Positions 47,447-59,139 are shown, counted from the stretch's first letter. The stretch is DNA of 64,000 nucleotides from Mytilisepta virgata (GCA_028015205.1 CM051517.1:59581455-59645454); one strand, 5' to 3'. The notes: a model not told the origin generated them from the sequence alone. Numbers and translations are program-made.

Positions 47447-48006
47447 AGGGGCTGTGAGAAGGGAGAGAGGGTGTGAGAAGGTAAAGAGGTGTTGTAGAAG
47501 GGAGAGAGGGGACATGAGAAAGTAGAAATTAGTAGGGAGAAAGGATTAAAGGGAGAAGAAATGTGAGAGAAAAGATAAAAGGGACAAAAAAGGAGATAAA
47601 GGATGGGAGAAAGGAGTAGAGAAGTGGATGAAAGGAATAGAGGGGTGGGAGAATGAAGAACATTGGCCCCTGTCCCCCATCAAAAACAGATAATCAAATA
47701 CAAGTTAACGTTGTTGGTATGCATTGAAATCCACTGGCAATGTAATATCATTGAAAAAAAAATAAGGTTCAACGAAGCTCAAACTATAGAAAGGAAAGGC
47801 AAATTAAAGAGGGCGGGCGAAAAAGGATGTGAGAGAAAGGGAGAAATGGTGTAGGAAAAAGCGTAAAAGGGTGAGAGAAATGAGATAAGGTACCTGATAA
47901 ATGTGGGAGAAAGGACAGAGAGAAGGGATTGAATTGAGACAGGGAGATAGGAGATTGATATCGGGAGAAGGATGAGAGGGATGGGAAAGCGAAAAGATTA
48001 CCCCCC
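47447..48006. repeat. polypurine GA-rich tract, interrupted once
   Basis: The plus strand is nearly all purine (GGGAGA, GAGAAAG units) at 47447-47665 and 47790-48000, ending in a C run (48001-48008). A ~125-bp mixed-composition segment separates the halves. Irregular units near 10-20 bp make it minisatellite-like. Such tracts can form triplex structures. Confidence 0.85.
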
Positions 48007-48008
48007 CC

Positions 48009-48580
48009 TTCCATCCTCCACTAACTATAGACCACGTCGAACATTACAATACAATTTTCGCGTAGGTCCATTTTTAGGGGCAGGTAGACAACATCAAGCA
48101 AATGAAATTGTACTTTAGCTGAATGTTGACTGACCAAAATATAGGCATTTTGTTAAAGATTTAACATTTTCCGTCAAGTTATGGTACACGAGAAACAAGG
48201 ATAATTGTCACGTTGAAACCCTACAGATAAAATCATATCATTTTGTGTTAATTCAGTTCGCTTCCATAATACGTTCATGCTTCGAACAGCAGACGAAATA
48301 GCATGAACACGCTAGGTGGTGCTAAGAATACCTCCACTCGACAATGCGGGAAACCTTTGAAAGGCGATACACAGTACAAGTCACTATGCCAAATGTCAAA
48401 TTATTTCTTTCAATAGAAGCTTAGAAATTTGTTTCGAAGAATTTCATTACGGGGAACCTGAAAAATTCTAAATCGTACGTTAAACAGGAAGTAGAAGTGA
48501 TGGACGGACGGATTGACGGACAAGGTGATTACATTGCCCCACCCTGAGTGCAGGTATAAAAATATAAGAACTTCGAACCA
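48009..48580. other. no gene recognised; repeat tail near 48.5 kb
   Basis: GATGGACGGACGGATTGACGG with GATTACATTGCCCCACCC downstream (about 48500-48545) is a bivalve repeat tail. The remainder is unassigned. Confidence 0.45.
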
Positions 48581-48634
48581 TTGCCGTGTATTCCTATACT
48601 TACGTCAACGTCTTACCATTGTGCATTATAGATA

Positions 48635-48778
48635 TACAATATGAGTACATTGTCAGAAAATATAAAATTTATTTGTACGAAACGGGTAGAAGTGCGAGGT
48701 TTACCGAGCATTTCCCTCCCGTTTCTCGGCGAGTACAAATAAACTTTATATTTTCTGACAATGTATATTGTTTTTATC
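48635..48778. mobile_element. ~145-bp foldback palindrome
   Basis: Left arm words ACATTGTCAGAAAATATAAA, ATTTATTTGTAC and GAAACGGG pair with right arm CCCGTTTC, GTACAAATAAA and TTTATATTTTCTGACAATGT. The loop is ~40 bp. TTTTATCCTGCAA just outside (48773-48785) has an inverted partner TTGCAGGATAAAA at 49014-49026, so a larger element may span to 49026. Confidence 0.8.
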
Positions 48779-48789
48779 CTGCAACACTA

Positions 48790-49855
48790 AATTGTTATCT
48801 GTTTGAGCGAAAAGGCATGAAAATGGAACATATATGGCTTATTTGAAGAAGGGACGTTTTTGGCGAGTAATCTAGGTAAACACGACGTCATAATCACTGT
48901 GAACCAGAAAGCAATTCAAAATATTGTTGAATGTGAGGAAAAGGGTAGCAGGAGACTATATGGGGCTACTGACCCAATATTGAAGAACAATATTGGTCAA
49001 GCTAAAAGCATAGTTGCAGGATAAAATAAATAACAAGTTATAAGAATAAGTTTTTTAATTCGTAAGGTTTTTTGGGGTTCGTGATGTTTTTACATATTTA
49101 TTTGTATCATTTTACAAGCTTTTTCGAAAATAACATTAAAATTGGTGATAAAACGTACAAACCACCGCGACATATCATAACATTGCCATAATTAATGTAT
49201 ATAATCTTTCGACAAGGACTGTTCTTAAAATCGGTGTCATGTTATTTCAGTAATTTTAACTGTCGGATCGTTTATGTTTCACTCATGTTTTTTTCAAATA
49301 TATATTTTTACAACAAATCACACCAGGATACGACAGTCGTATATATATGCGAATATGGTTTTACGAAGGTGTGTCGTCTGCTGTGTGCATGTACGTGATA
49401 TTCAGATATATTTACTATAATAAATCATCTGTTCTCAGTTTCAGTTGAGTATGTAAAATGTAAAATGTAAAATGCTGTTTTACCGAAATACTGTTTTCAT
49501 CCGATTATATATGGAGTGATCTTGCCGAAAAAAGTATATCTGTGGGGTTGGTAGAAGTCCCGGGTAGAAGTACCCTTTCTCGAACCGCATACATCGCAAT
49601 GTTCTTTTTTCACAAGCAAAAGCCGCTAAAAATTTAAGATAGGTTACAAGTCATACCTTTCATAAGCTTTTCTCTTATATAAGTGACCAAAAGTCCATAG
49701 ATGTGCTCTCCTACAAAAAATAACTTACGGACATTTTTTTGTTGTTCTGGTTGATGAATATACGGAAAGGTCTATGACGGTCAGTTACACATTTGTATAT
49801 TTCGCTCAGCTGCACAAAAAATCGATGTGTTTTCAATCAACTTTTTAATATTTAG
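48790..49855. other. no gene recognised
   Basis: AT-rich. The short frames on the plus strand carry no motif. Confidence 0.4.
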
Positions 49856-49857
49856 AC

Positions 49858-50009
49858 ATGAGCGAGCACGTGAACTACAAAAATACTTTAAACATTGGAA
49901 ATATGTTACATTTTGTTTTTTTTTTTTTTTGTTTTTTTTGTTTTTGGTTACATTTTGTACTAAGAGACCCTTTTGTCTAAATATGCACGTGGTTCACGTG
50001 CTCGCTCAT
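49858..50009. mobile_element. 152-bp TIR element with 18-bp perfect ends
   Basis: ATGAGCGAGCACGTGAAC and GTTCACGTGCTCGCTCAT are exact complements. The ends contain CACGTG. The inside is T-rich, with a long T/G run at 49914-49945. No coding sequence; no clear target duplication. Confidence 0.85.
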
Positions 50010-50785
50010 AGAAAATTATCCAACGCATGAAGAAAATTACCGTTTTTTCTTGAAAATGCCGATGCGGCTCACTAGACGAACCTAGATCTATATCAAAACC
50101 GATCCCAGAAAGATACTTTTGTTCATTTTCTGTAAGGGCAAGTACTACTACCAAAATAATGACAAAAGTTCTATATTATTCCAACTTTATTTTTGACTAA
50201 ATTTGGAGGCAATTTACAACAACTTATCATATCTTGTCCTTTTGGAAACAGTGTCCCTTCGGTAAAACTACAATACGTATACATATTGCAGTTTTTCACC
50301 CATGCCAAAATTTCTTCCTAACATAAATAAAAAATGAGCACGAAATTGCACACTCCTCTTTTCATGGCAGCTTCTTGGTTTTATGTAATTATTATTTTAC
50401 AGTTTGTTATTTTTGCATCAGTTGCAGCTTATTATTAAACAAAAATACATATGTACCTTAACCTATATATAATATGAAAGTAGAACACCAGAAAAATAAA
50501 TGAAAATGGTGAGCTGTTAAAAGGGGCATAGAACGACTAAAACGAATTTCCCTCGTATTCTATTTTCGCAACATACATACTTTACATGTATCTGATTTGA
50601 AAGGTCTGGCTGCAAATAACCAAGCTTGCTGAGGAATTTGATAATTACTTTAATTCCATATCTAGGTTATTGAAAATAAAATAAATTCAATGTAGATAAA
50701 TCTGATCTATTGATCATTTTATATTTTTGTTCTATATATTTTGAAATTTTTTTTTCTATATAGTTTTTAAATAGCACAAAAGTGA
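50010..50785. other. AT-rich stretch, nothing assigned
   Basis: No repeat or exon recognised. Confidence 0.4.
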
Positions 50786-50787
50786 AA

Positions 50788-51292
50788 AACTAAACTTAAT
50801 TCAAATAAATTGAAATAAAAAACTGAATTAATCATATTAATGTTTTTTTATTAAACTCAATTTAATTCAATTTTCTTAATACAATTAATTTGAGTTGAAT
50901 TTTATTTAATTTACATTATCTTTTATTTAAATAAATTAATAAACTTAAACATTTATAATTTTAACTTAAATCTAAATTTAATTTTAATTTGCATTTAAAG
51001 GGCAATATCTCCAACACAAGTGTTCAGATATTTACAAAACTAAACTTAATTCAAATAAATTAGACAAAAAAACCTAATAAATCAAATTAGTGTATTTTTC
51101 AACTCAATTTAATACATTTTTTTAAATAAAATAAACTGAAATGAATTGAATTTTATTTAAATTAAAATTATCTTTAAATTAGATTAAATTAAATTAATAA
51201 ATCTAAACATTTATAATTTTATTTTAATCTAATTTAATATAAATTCACATTTGAGGGCAATATCTCCAACATAAGTTTTCAGAAATTTACAA
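50788..51292. repeat. 250-bp AT-rich tandem duplication
   Basis: TAAACTTAATTCAAATAAAT begins at 50791 and again at 51041, giving a period of 250. Each unit ends with GGGCAATATCTCCAACA and a TTTACAAAA word. The interior is dominated by TTAAATTAAATT-like words, almost free of G and C. Confidence 0.88.
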
Positions 51293-51294
51293 AA

Positions 51295-52500
51295 TTACAG
51301 GGTAGAGATAGAAATCTAATGAAAAACTTTAAAAAATCTAACTAAAATTAACTTATTTAAATTGTTTTAATTTTCCGGAAATATGTCAATTTCTGTCTTG
51401 GATATGCAGAAGTCAATCATATCCAGACGATGAGAAGGACGTCAATGATGTTACCGATTTGACGTGGAGGTATACTAGCCGATATGATCAGTTACAGTTT
51501 TCCCTATGTAGCGTACACTAGTAATTTTGATCTTAAACGGCCATTCTGGTCTTGTTTGTTCTTACAATGTATTTAGTCTTGTTTTTCTGCATGTCCGTAG
51601 TTTTAAACAAAGTAAAGATAACAAGATCAAATCAAGATATCTTGCCTTGCAGTTAATCAAGATCGGTCAAGACCAGTTTAGATCAGTTCAGCACAGGTAT
51701 TGTTAAAGAATGGTGTTACTAGTGGTAGAAGGGAGAAAAAACTGGATTATGCCCATTTCTCTTTGTATATCGGTCCAGTTTTTATTCCGGGAGAAATGAT
51801 GAGCATGGGTAAAATGGCTATACTGCACAGGTCACAAAGTATTGAGAATTTCTGCCAATCACTACAATTTAGATGATTGAAAAAAATAACACTAAAAGAT
51901 GTCTCACTGTACGTTAAATGCATAATTTCATTACAAACTTTAAGTTCTCACTCAGACTCAAAGTTATTTCTATCAACACATTCTAACAAAACAATTGCTT
52001 CGATTTCATTGGAATTTCTTTATATTTTAAATTTTTTAAAATCAATTTTTCAAAGAAATGTTTAATACATTTTGTACATGCATTTACTGTGGCAAGACTA
52101 TGAGAGTGTCCGGATGTCTGTTAGTTTCATTTAACCGTCATCTGTTAATATCCACGTAGATGCTTTTTTATTTCCATGTTGACTGATGTACTGAAAAAAA
52201 ATGAAATAATAAGATTGGAAGTAAAGTATACTCGACGAAAATGACTTAAAGACGGAAAATATACAAAACTTCCTTTGCGAAATACATGTACGTTCTAAAC
52301 GGAACAAACGCTAAACAAGAAACATTAAATCAAGTATCCCACTAGACCAAGTTACCGAAACGAGATAACAAAATAGCCTCCCTATAACCCGAGGACCAAA
52401 GGGAGACACTTTGAATTATCCTCCTTTGTCATCTTTGGTTACGGGAGATAACTGACCGATTTGTGTATTGAATAGCTCTTAGGGAGCAATAATTTGATTT

Positions 52501-52531
<31 letters not shown>

Positions 52532-54100
52532 GGTAGGATGAAATGTTTGATCCTGTTTATATAATGGCCTGAACTTTTATTTCAATTTCAACCAACACAT
52601 TTCCTGATTGATACATTTTTTCATACCTGAAGTGATTCTGGATTTTTATTTTGCCAAAAGTCTGGTCCTTCCTTTTTATATTAAATTTCATCTTAGGTCC
52701 AACCCCACCCGCAAAAAAATCAAATTGGTTGCTCCCTTGCAACGAGGAAAAACTTATATTGAATATATTGAATAACGTATGGTATACATTATGTACTTTG
52801 TAGCACCAAAAAGTTTCGGTTACTGAAATTTGATAATGTTTTGGTTATTAAACAATCACTGACAGTAACAGCAATGTCTAGAGAAGACAACTTTCAGTGT
52901 TAACTTACACGTTTTATGTGCATTTTCCTTAGACCAATTTATCAAAATATTTCATCAAAGTCTGAAATGTACTTTTATAACTGTTTTAGACAGTAACAAA
53001 ATCAATTCATATTAACTACACGTAGCATGAAACTGTATTACATAATACTAGTATTCAACGAGGATTTCACAGAAGTTTATTGCTTATTAGAACCAATTGA
53101 CAAGCTAGGAGTGATTGAAATTAATTCATCTTGTGTACACTAGAATATAAATTTGATATCGAAAACGTGAAACTCTATTTAACTCTACTTTGTTGCTCAA
53201 AATTTAAATTTTAATCTAATTGCACTACCTAATTTCTTGAAGAATACTGATACACTAACCACTGCTAACTGTGAATAGAATGTACCAATTACAACCGTAT
53301 ATTTATCATGTCAAGCGGAAATTGCAATTATCATATCCATTACTTACCAAAGCCATCTTCTTCTAAATGATACCATTACCTTCTTAGACCAAGTGATAAC
53401 AGTGTGATAAATAAACCGCCAAGTGAAGGATTGGGAAATTAATGTCTGTAGAACCGCCATATTAATTACTGTCATCCGTATCGGTCTTAGCAATTTTTAA
53501 AACGTCCATTTGTTTTTTTCCTAATTTGTCTTGGTTTAATGATTAAAGCCAAACAAGCTCGTGATGCCTTACAAATAGAAAGATTTATAATAAAGATGAA
53601 TGGAATGCATTACCGTTGAAATTTACATTGATGGATTTATTTAATGCGTGACCTCGGTACATAAATTGTATCTGTAGAGATGAGGACATATATATATATA
53701 TGCACGTTCTGGATATACGCCAGACAGGGTTATATCCTGTTAACATCTTTATTTTCTGAAAAGTGCAAACAATAGGTTTCAAAAATTTAGAAGGGAATGG
53801 GGGTGGGGGTCTTTCAAGAATTTCACCTAGTGCAAAGATAAGCTATGATAAATTCAGGATATCTTGTTACATTTTATGGCATCATGATGTAAGTAAAGTT
53901 GTGTCATTCCTCTGAAGTGCCTATATCATTGTAATATATGGCAAGTCTTGTAAATATCTGTCATTAGAAATAAACAAAACAGATATTTTCCATCTTAGAA
54001 CTTTTCCTAGTATAAGCCTTTATATAAAAAAGAACTATCAAAATACGTATTCAAATGAACAAAAGTCATGTATCGTGTGGTTTGAAAAAGAAGGCACATT
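51295..54100. other. no gene recognised
   Basis: Contains a (GT)n run followed by 19 G (52515-52533). A possible ~70-bp foldback lies at 52378-52450 (CTCCCTATAACC against GGTTACGGGAG), and a short TA run at 53688-53700. Small frames are unrecognised. Confidence 0.4.
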
Positions 54101-54107
54101 CAACAAG

Positions 54108-56309
54108 TTCCAGATTCCCTGTCTTGAAAAACTTAGAGTACAGTTATCAAAATATGTCATGTATGTGTCTCTAAGTATGTTGAACAAATATCCTTCAATT
54201 TACATGTACGATATCCCCAAGCTATACCACCGTAATGTAGCTCCTACAGTAATTTGTACTTCGGCACGTACAGTTGAGATCAGTTCTAACCTCTCAACTA
54301 TTCTGTCAGAGAGGACGGTTCTAGACCATTCTAGAATGGTTCTAGGGTAGAACCAACCTATCATAAACGGTTCTAAGGTAGAACCGTCCAGGATGGTTCT
54401 AGGGTAGAACTGTCATAAATAGTTCTAGTTAGAACCATTCATAACTGTCATAAATGGTTCTGGGGTAGAACTGTCCATTTTCATGTCCGATAACTCTGTA
54501 TTGATTATGGCACGTACTCGATCCTCGTCTTCGCCTTTTTTGAAATATGTAGTAATATTTCACATCTATTACAATAATTAATAATAGTAAATTTATGAAC
54601 AATTTATACAAAACTGCAAAAGTACATACATGTAATAAAGAGCTATGGTGCAAGTTTTTTTCATTTTTTAACCCACAAGAAAAACGAATTATTGTTTTTG
54701 TTAAAATGTAAACCGTTTTGCTGCCAAAACCAGCGGGGTTTCAAATTTTTATAACGCTACATTTTAAAATAATTAATGCATTTCAATAAAGAGGTGTGTA
54801 TAAGATGGTCCCAAATGTCAATGCAGAGATTTCAAATGTGTCGGATAAGTAACATTTTAATTTATCTTAAATTAATAATTTATCTTTTTTACCATTTTTA
54901 TATGGTAAATATTTGATATATTATATAATTAATTCTCTTTGCTCGTGTGAACGATATTTATTGCGTTATGACAAGGTAGAGGATGATTGTGATGAGTACC
55001 GCCATTTTGAAATAAGAAGTGCATATCACCAATTTATCGAAAAATTACATAGACATAACGTACATATATGGACATTTACACGATAATTTCAAGAAGGGAC
55101 GGGACTAAATCTTGATTTAAAGTGTTCTCTTGTCGAAACATATGTAGAGGAATGTTTTATGTACTAGAAAATAACACCGAGTAGTTTTTAAATCATTTAG
55201 TTTTAGTAAAAACTTTATTCCGAATGATTTTTTTCCCTTGTTTTTTACTCTATAATATATTTCGTTATGATAAAAGTTGATTTTAAAATTATGACAACAA
55301 ATTAATTATTTTATTTCTTATTATTTTGATGTTCAAAATTCATAAACTATTGCCAGGTTCCTAAATGGTTCTAGGGTAGAACCGTCCAGAATGGTTCTAG
55401 GTTAGAACTGTCATAAGTAGTTCTGGGGTAGAAATGTCATAAATGGTTCTAGGGTAGAACCGTTCAGAATGATTTTAGGGTAGAACTGTCATAAATGGTT
55501 CTAGGGTAGAACCGTCAAGAATGGTTCTAGGGTAGAACTGTCATAAATGGTTCTAGGTCAGGACATACCCTGTCATAAACGGTTCTAAAGGTGTCAGAAT
55601 GACAGTTCTAGAACTGTTCTAGAACAGTTCTTCTGAGAGCGTAAGACAGTTCTAATGAGAGGTTAGAACTGAGCTCAACTTTATATGTATGCACTACATT
55701 TAATTTGTAATGAAAAACAAACAGAAGTACATGTACACGGGGATTGGCATATCTATGGTCATTAGATACAAAATGTATCCCATTGCCTTTTTGAAAATGT
55801 TTTTTCTTGATCACAAGATCATCAAAGATATATCTCAAGAAATACATATTTAGATCAATCATTTTAAAATTAGTAATGTGACTCGAATTATGATCTAACA
55901 ATAGTAGAAAAGATATATGAATTATTAAGATGTAACAGCAGGAAAAAAGTTTGTTTTACTCATCCATTGTGTTCTGAATTAATATATAGTCACTAAAATG
56001 TATATTTATTGATTTTTTGGAAGTTCTGTGTATTCATACCAGCTGTGAATAAGATATATAACAACAGGATCAACAGCTTATATAAAATATCACATATTAT
56101 TTATTCCAATAATTAATTTTTGTATAAAGACAAGCATGGCTTCACAGGATTTCCGTAGCTGACAAATAGCACTATGAAAATGACAAATTAAATCAGATTC
56201 ATTTTCATGTTAGAATCTTTTACTGTTCAAAGTATTCAAGTTATCATAATTGTTCTTTGTGAACATAGACCATAGTTGTGGATAGGGAGACCAATTCAAG
56301 TCATGTTCC
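54108..56309. repeat. diverged tandem duplication, unit 1 (contains TIR element)
   Basis: Outside the inserted TIR element, this unit aligns with 56300-57585. Shared words include CTAATGTAGCTCC, CAGAAGTACATGTACACG, CATATAGATCAAT-like sequence, TGTTACAGCA, TCAACAGGATCA, TATATAAAATATCACA, AATAATTAATTTTTGTAT and GCATGGCTTC. Divergence looks like roughly a quarter of positions. No protein-coding signal is evident. Confidence 0.75.
54269..55683. mobile_element. 1.4-kb TIR element with 26-bp tandem repeats
   Basis: The ends are CAGTTGAGATCAGTTCTAAC / CTCTCA and their inverted partner TGAGAGGTTAGAACTGAG / CTCAACT, with TA at the outer boundary. Two arrays of ATGGTTCTAGGGTAGAAC units (26-bp period) at about 54330-54480 and 55355-55560 flank ~870 bp of AT-rich sequence with no recognised gene. 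A 275-bp relative lies at 63016-63290. The TA boundary suggests mobilisation by a Tc1/mariner-type enzyme, which is inference. Confidence 0.8.
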
Positions 56310-56707
56310 AGTCTTCTTGTCTTAAATATTTAAAGTAATATAACGTAGAGTATATTTGACAAATATGATTTAACTTCCAGCATGACATCCTCAGCCCATA
56401 CATTGTGCAACTGCCTAATGTAGCTCCGAAACCAAAGTGTACGTACATGTGTTCACATGTGTTCACTGCATTTCATTTGTATTGAAAAAAAATCAGAAGT
56501 ACATGTACACGTACATGTGTACATGTGGATGGGCTTAATTGAGGTAATTTGATATCTGCACATGCCTACAATCATTGCTTTTTTTAACACGTTTTACTTG
56601 CTCATAGATTTGTGAGAGCATCACAAAGGTGTGTATATCTGAACAATAACTATCACATATAGATCAATATCATTTTGAAATTAACTACATGGCTCAGCTT
56701 AACCTTA

Positions 56708-57208
56708 ACACTAGAAAGGCTGTATGGCTTATAATAAGTAGAAAGGCTACAATGTATATGACTAATTAAAAGTAGAAAGGCTATATGACATTTTATAAGT
56801 AGAAATGCTATATGATTTATTACAAGTAGAAAGCTTAAGGCTATACGACATTTTATAAGTAGAAAGGCTATATGGTCCGTGTATCACTTAACAATTCAAT
56901 ATTTTAAAAAGATTTCAAATTTTATTTTTTTTTTCAATTTCTAATCAAATTTTGGAAATATCGACATTTCAAAATTTTGAAAATATAGACATTTCAAAAT
57001 TTTGAAAATTTGAAAATTTCACCAAATAATTAAAATTTGAAAATTCTAAAACTCGTTTTAAAATTCAATATTTTATATTTCTAATCACACTTTGAAAATA
57101 CTAAACTGAACGTACAGTTTTGATAATTTCGCTTTTTGAAATTTGGAATTTTTAGTTTTTTGATATATTTAATTGTTAAGTGATACACGGACACTATATG
57201 ACTTATTA
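56708..57208. repeat. ~29-bp minisatellite (AAGTAGAAAGGCTATATGAC)
   Basis: About six units of AGTAGAAAGGCTATATGACATTTTAT-like sequence (varying 26-36 bp) lie at 56708-56874. The last unit is split by the TIR element and resumes at 57193. Unit 1 of the duplication has a single equivalent at about 55896-55925. Confidence 0.8.
56875..57192. mobile_element. 318-bp TIR element inside the minisatellite
   Basis: GTCCGTGTATCACTTAACAA and its exact complement (57173-57192) form TIRs of about 22 bp. CTATATG occurs on both sides (56868-56874 and 57194-57200), consistent with a 7-bp target duplication. The inside is made of TTTCAAAATTTTGAAAAT-like words and encodes nothing. Confidence 0.85.
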
Positions 57209-57600
57209 GAAGATGTTACAGCAAGAAAAAGTATTGTAAATATATGTTTATGCACGAACAATATAATTTACTGATTTTTTGAAAGTTTTCTATATCCACA
57301 GTAGCTATGAATAAAATGTATTACATGTACAATGTATCTATCAACAGGATCAGCAGATTATATAAAATATCACACATTTGCACTCTAATAATTAATTTTT
57401 GTATTAAGACATGCATGGCTTCCCAAGCTTTTCTACGTAGCAGACAAATAGCATTAACAAAATGCCAAATGAAATAAAATTCATTATCATGAAAGAGTCG
57501 TTTTCAGTTTTCGCCAGTAATCAAATTATCATTATTGTCCTTTATGGACACAGACAATCGTGTTGGATAAGTTCTGAAGACCTACTTCGACACCGAATTA

Positions 57601-57603
<3 letters not shown>

Positions 57604-57635
<32 letters not shown>

Positions 57636-58225
57636 AAAAAAAAGAAAGAAGAGAAACGAAGTGAAGTGAAAATGGAATTGTTTTTCAAGAAGTAAATAAA
57701 AAAAAAATGTAATCAGACGAATTTTTAAATATAGAAACAATGCTATTTGAATTAATTTTAAAATTTGTATTGTTACATATTTATACTTTAACACAATCTG
57801 CTTTTTTAAATAACACTTTAAATGCAAGTAAATTGTTTTGCGATATAAGCAATACAGTACTAGAATACCAAATAATACAAAAAAGAATTAGACAGCCTCG
57901 TTTTTATTGTTGTATTTTATCGCGAAAATAGTTTGATTTCTCGTATAACTGAATGACTATTTGCTTCGAAAACAAGTTCGTGATTGCCTTGTGATCTGGG
58001 CTGTTGCTCGTATATACTATACCTACAGACACGACAAAGGCATACATTGCAGATGTATTTAATAAGTTTCTTTTCGTGTTTTCCATCCAATTGAATGACG
58101 TTTACCACATTTCCTTACATTTTCAAAATTCGCTATACATGTATAATAGTTTCTGACATCTTATGATATTCATATCTTCTGTTTGTTTCATTGGGTTTTT
58201 GTCTTTCTGACGATTGTTAGTAAAA
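57604..58225. other. poly-A tract and AT-rich sequence, no gene
   Basis: A 30-base A run (57604-57633) continues into A/G-rich sequence. Short frames to 58108 are unrecognised. Confidence 0.5.
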
Positions 58226-58226
58226 G

Positions 58227-58568
58227 TAATTAAGCCATACCAAATTTATTTTTAGTTCTTTGGATTTTTATGGCAAAAAAAGGTGCGAGCGAGTGAGCGA
58301 CATTTAAATTTTAAACTCCTTTTTCTTGAGGACTATTTACGTGCGGCATAATTTTTTAAATTAAAATATTGCAAAAAATAATACCACTATTTACCAAATT
58401 TTAAAAGTGTGGAAAGAGCTTTTATTTTTACTTTCTTGAAAAATGAAAAATGTACAGCAAATTTTCAGAGATATTGTAAAATAAAGTGGCAAATATTTTG
58501 TTTTCTTAAAATTTGCAAAGTCCAAAAATCCAAGGAACTAAAACTAATTTTGGTGTGTCCTTAATTTT
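58227..58568. mobile_element. ~340-bp TIR element with ~45-bp imperfect arms
   Basis: Left AATTAAGCCATACCAAA, TTTTTAGTTCTTTGGATTTT pairs with right AAAATCCAAGGAACTAAAA, TTTGGTGTGTCCTTAATT at roughly 80% identity. The interior has GTGCGAGCGAGTGAGCGAC and no protein frame. I recall similar ends in bivalve DNA. Confidence 0.75.
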
Positions 58569-58569
58569 A

Positions 58570-59138
58570 TATACAATGTATATACTTTGTCGTGATTTTG
58601 ATTGAATGTCTGAAACTGTAACACGTGATCAATTTAATTGAATTTTAATTGAAATTAAAGGTAGTTAATTAGTCTATATTTTCAAGAAGATCCTATGTAA
58701 TCTGCAAATACGTGAAGATAAACAGTCCCCTCGGGTACTTTTATATATCATGGTTGGGCATAACAGTTACTCAGCGTTATTGAAAATATATAATTAATAC
58801 ATTCAGTCGATTAGTCAACAGACCAATTTGCACCTCGTTAGTGAAAATAAACAAAAATCTATTCCAGTGAGTGCAAGGTTACAGACAATAAACCCTGATG
58901 GTTCCGTAGGTGGTCATAAAAGCGGCTAATTTATATAATGAACGTACAATAGCCTGTAGCGTATGAAATAACTATGAGGTCCATTTCTCTGCGACAATTT
59001 ACATCATAAAGGAGACTTATACATGGAATCATATCTTTTAGTTTTTATTTCTGTAATACATTTTTTAGTACAGATATCTAATATTTTCTTACTTTATTTG
59101 TTAATTTTTTATATTAAATGTTGAGTTAAACACTAGAA
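58570..59138. other. AT-rich stretch, nothing assigned
   Basis: No repeat or exon recognised. Confidence 0.4.
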
Positions 59139-59139
59139 A

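Larger units (their letters stand above)
56300..57585. repeat. diverged tandem duplication, unit 2 (contains minisatellite and MITE)
   Basis: Partner of 54108-56309. It lacks the 1.4-kb TIR element at the equivalent position (near 56450). It carries an expanded minisatellite and a 318-bp TIR element that are absent from unit 1. Confidence 0.75.

Noticed and set aside
47784..48014. Serine/leucine/proline-rich minus-strand frame
   Set aside because: It is the complement of the polypurine tract.
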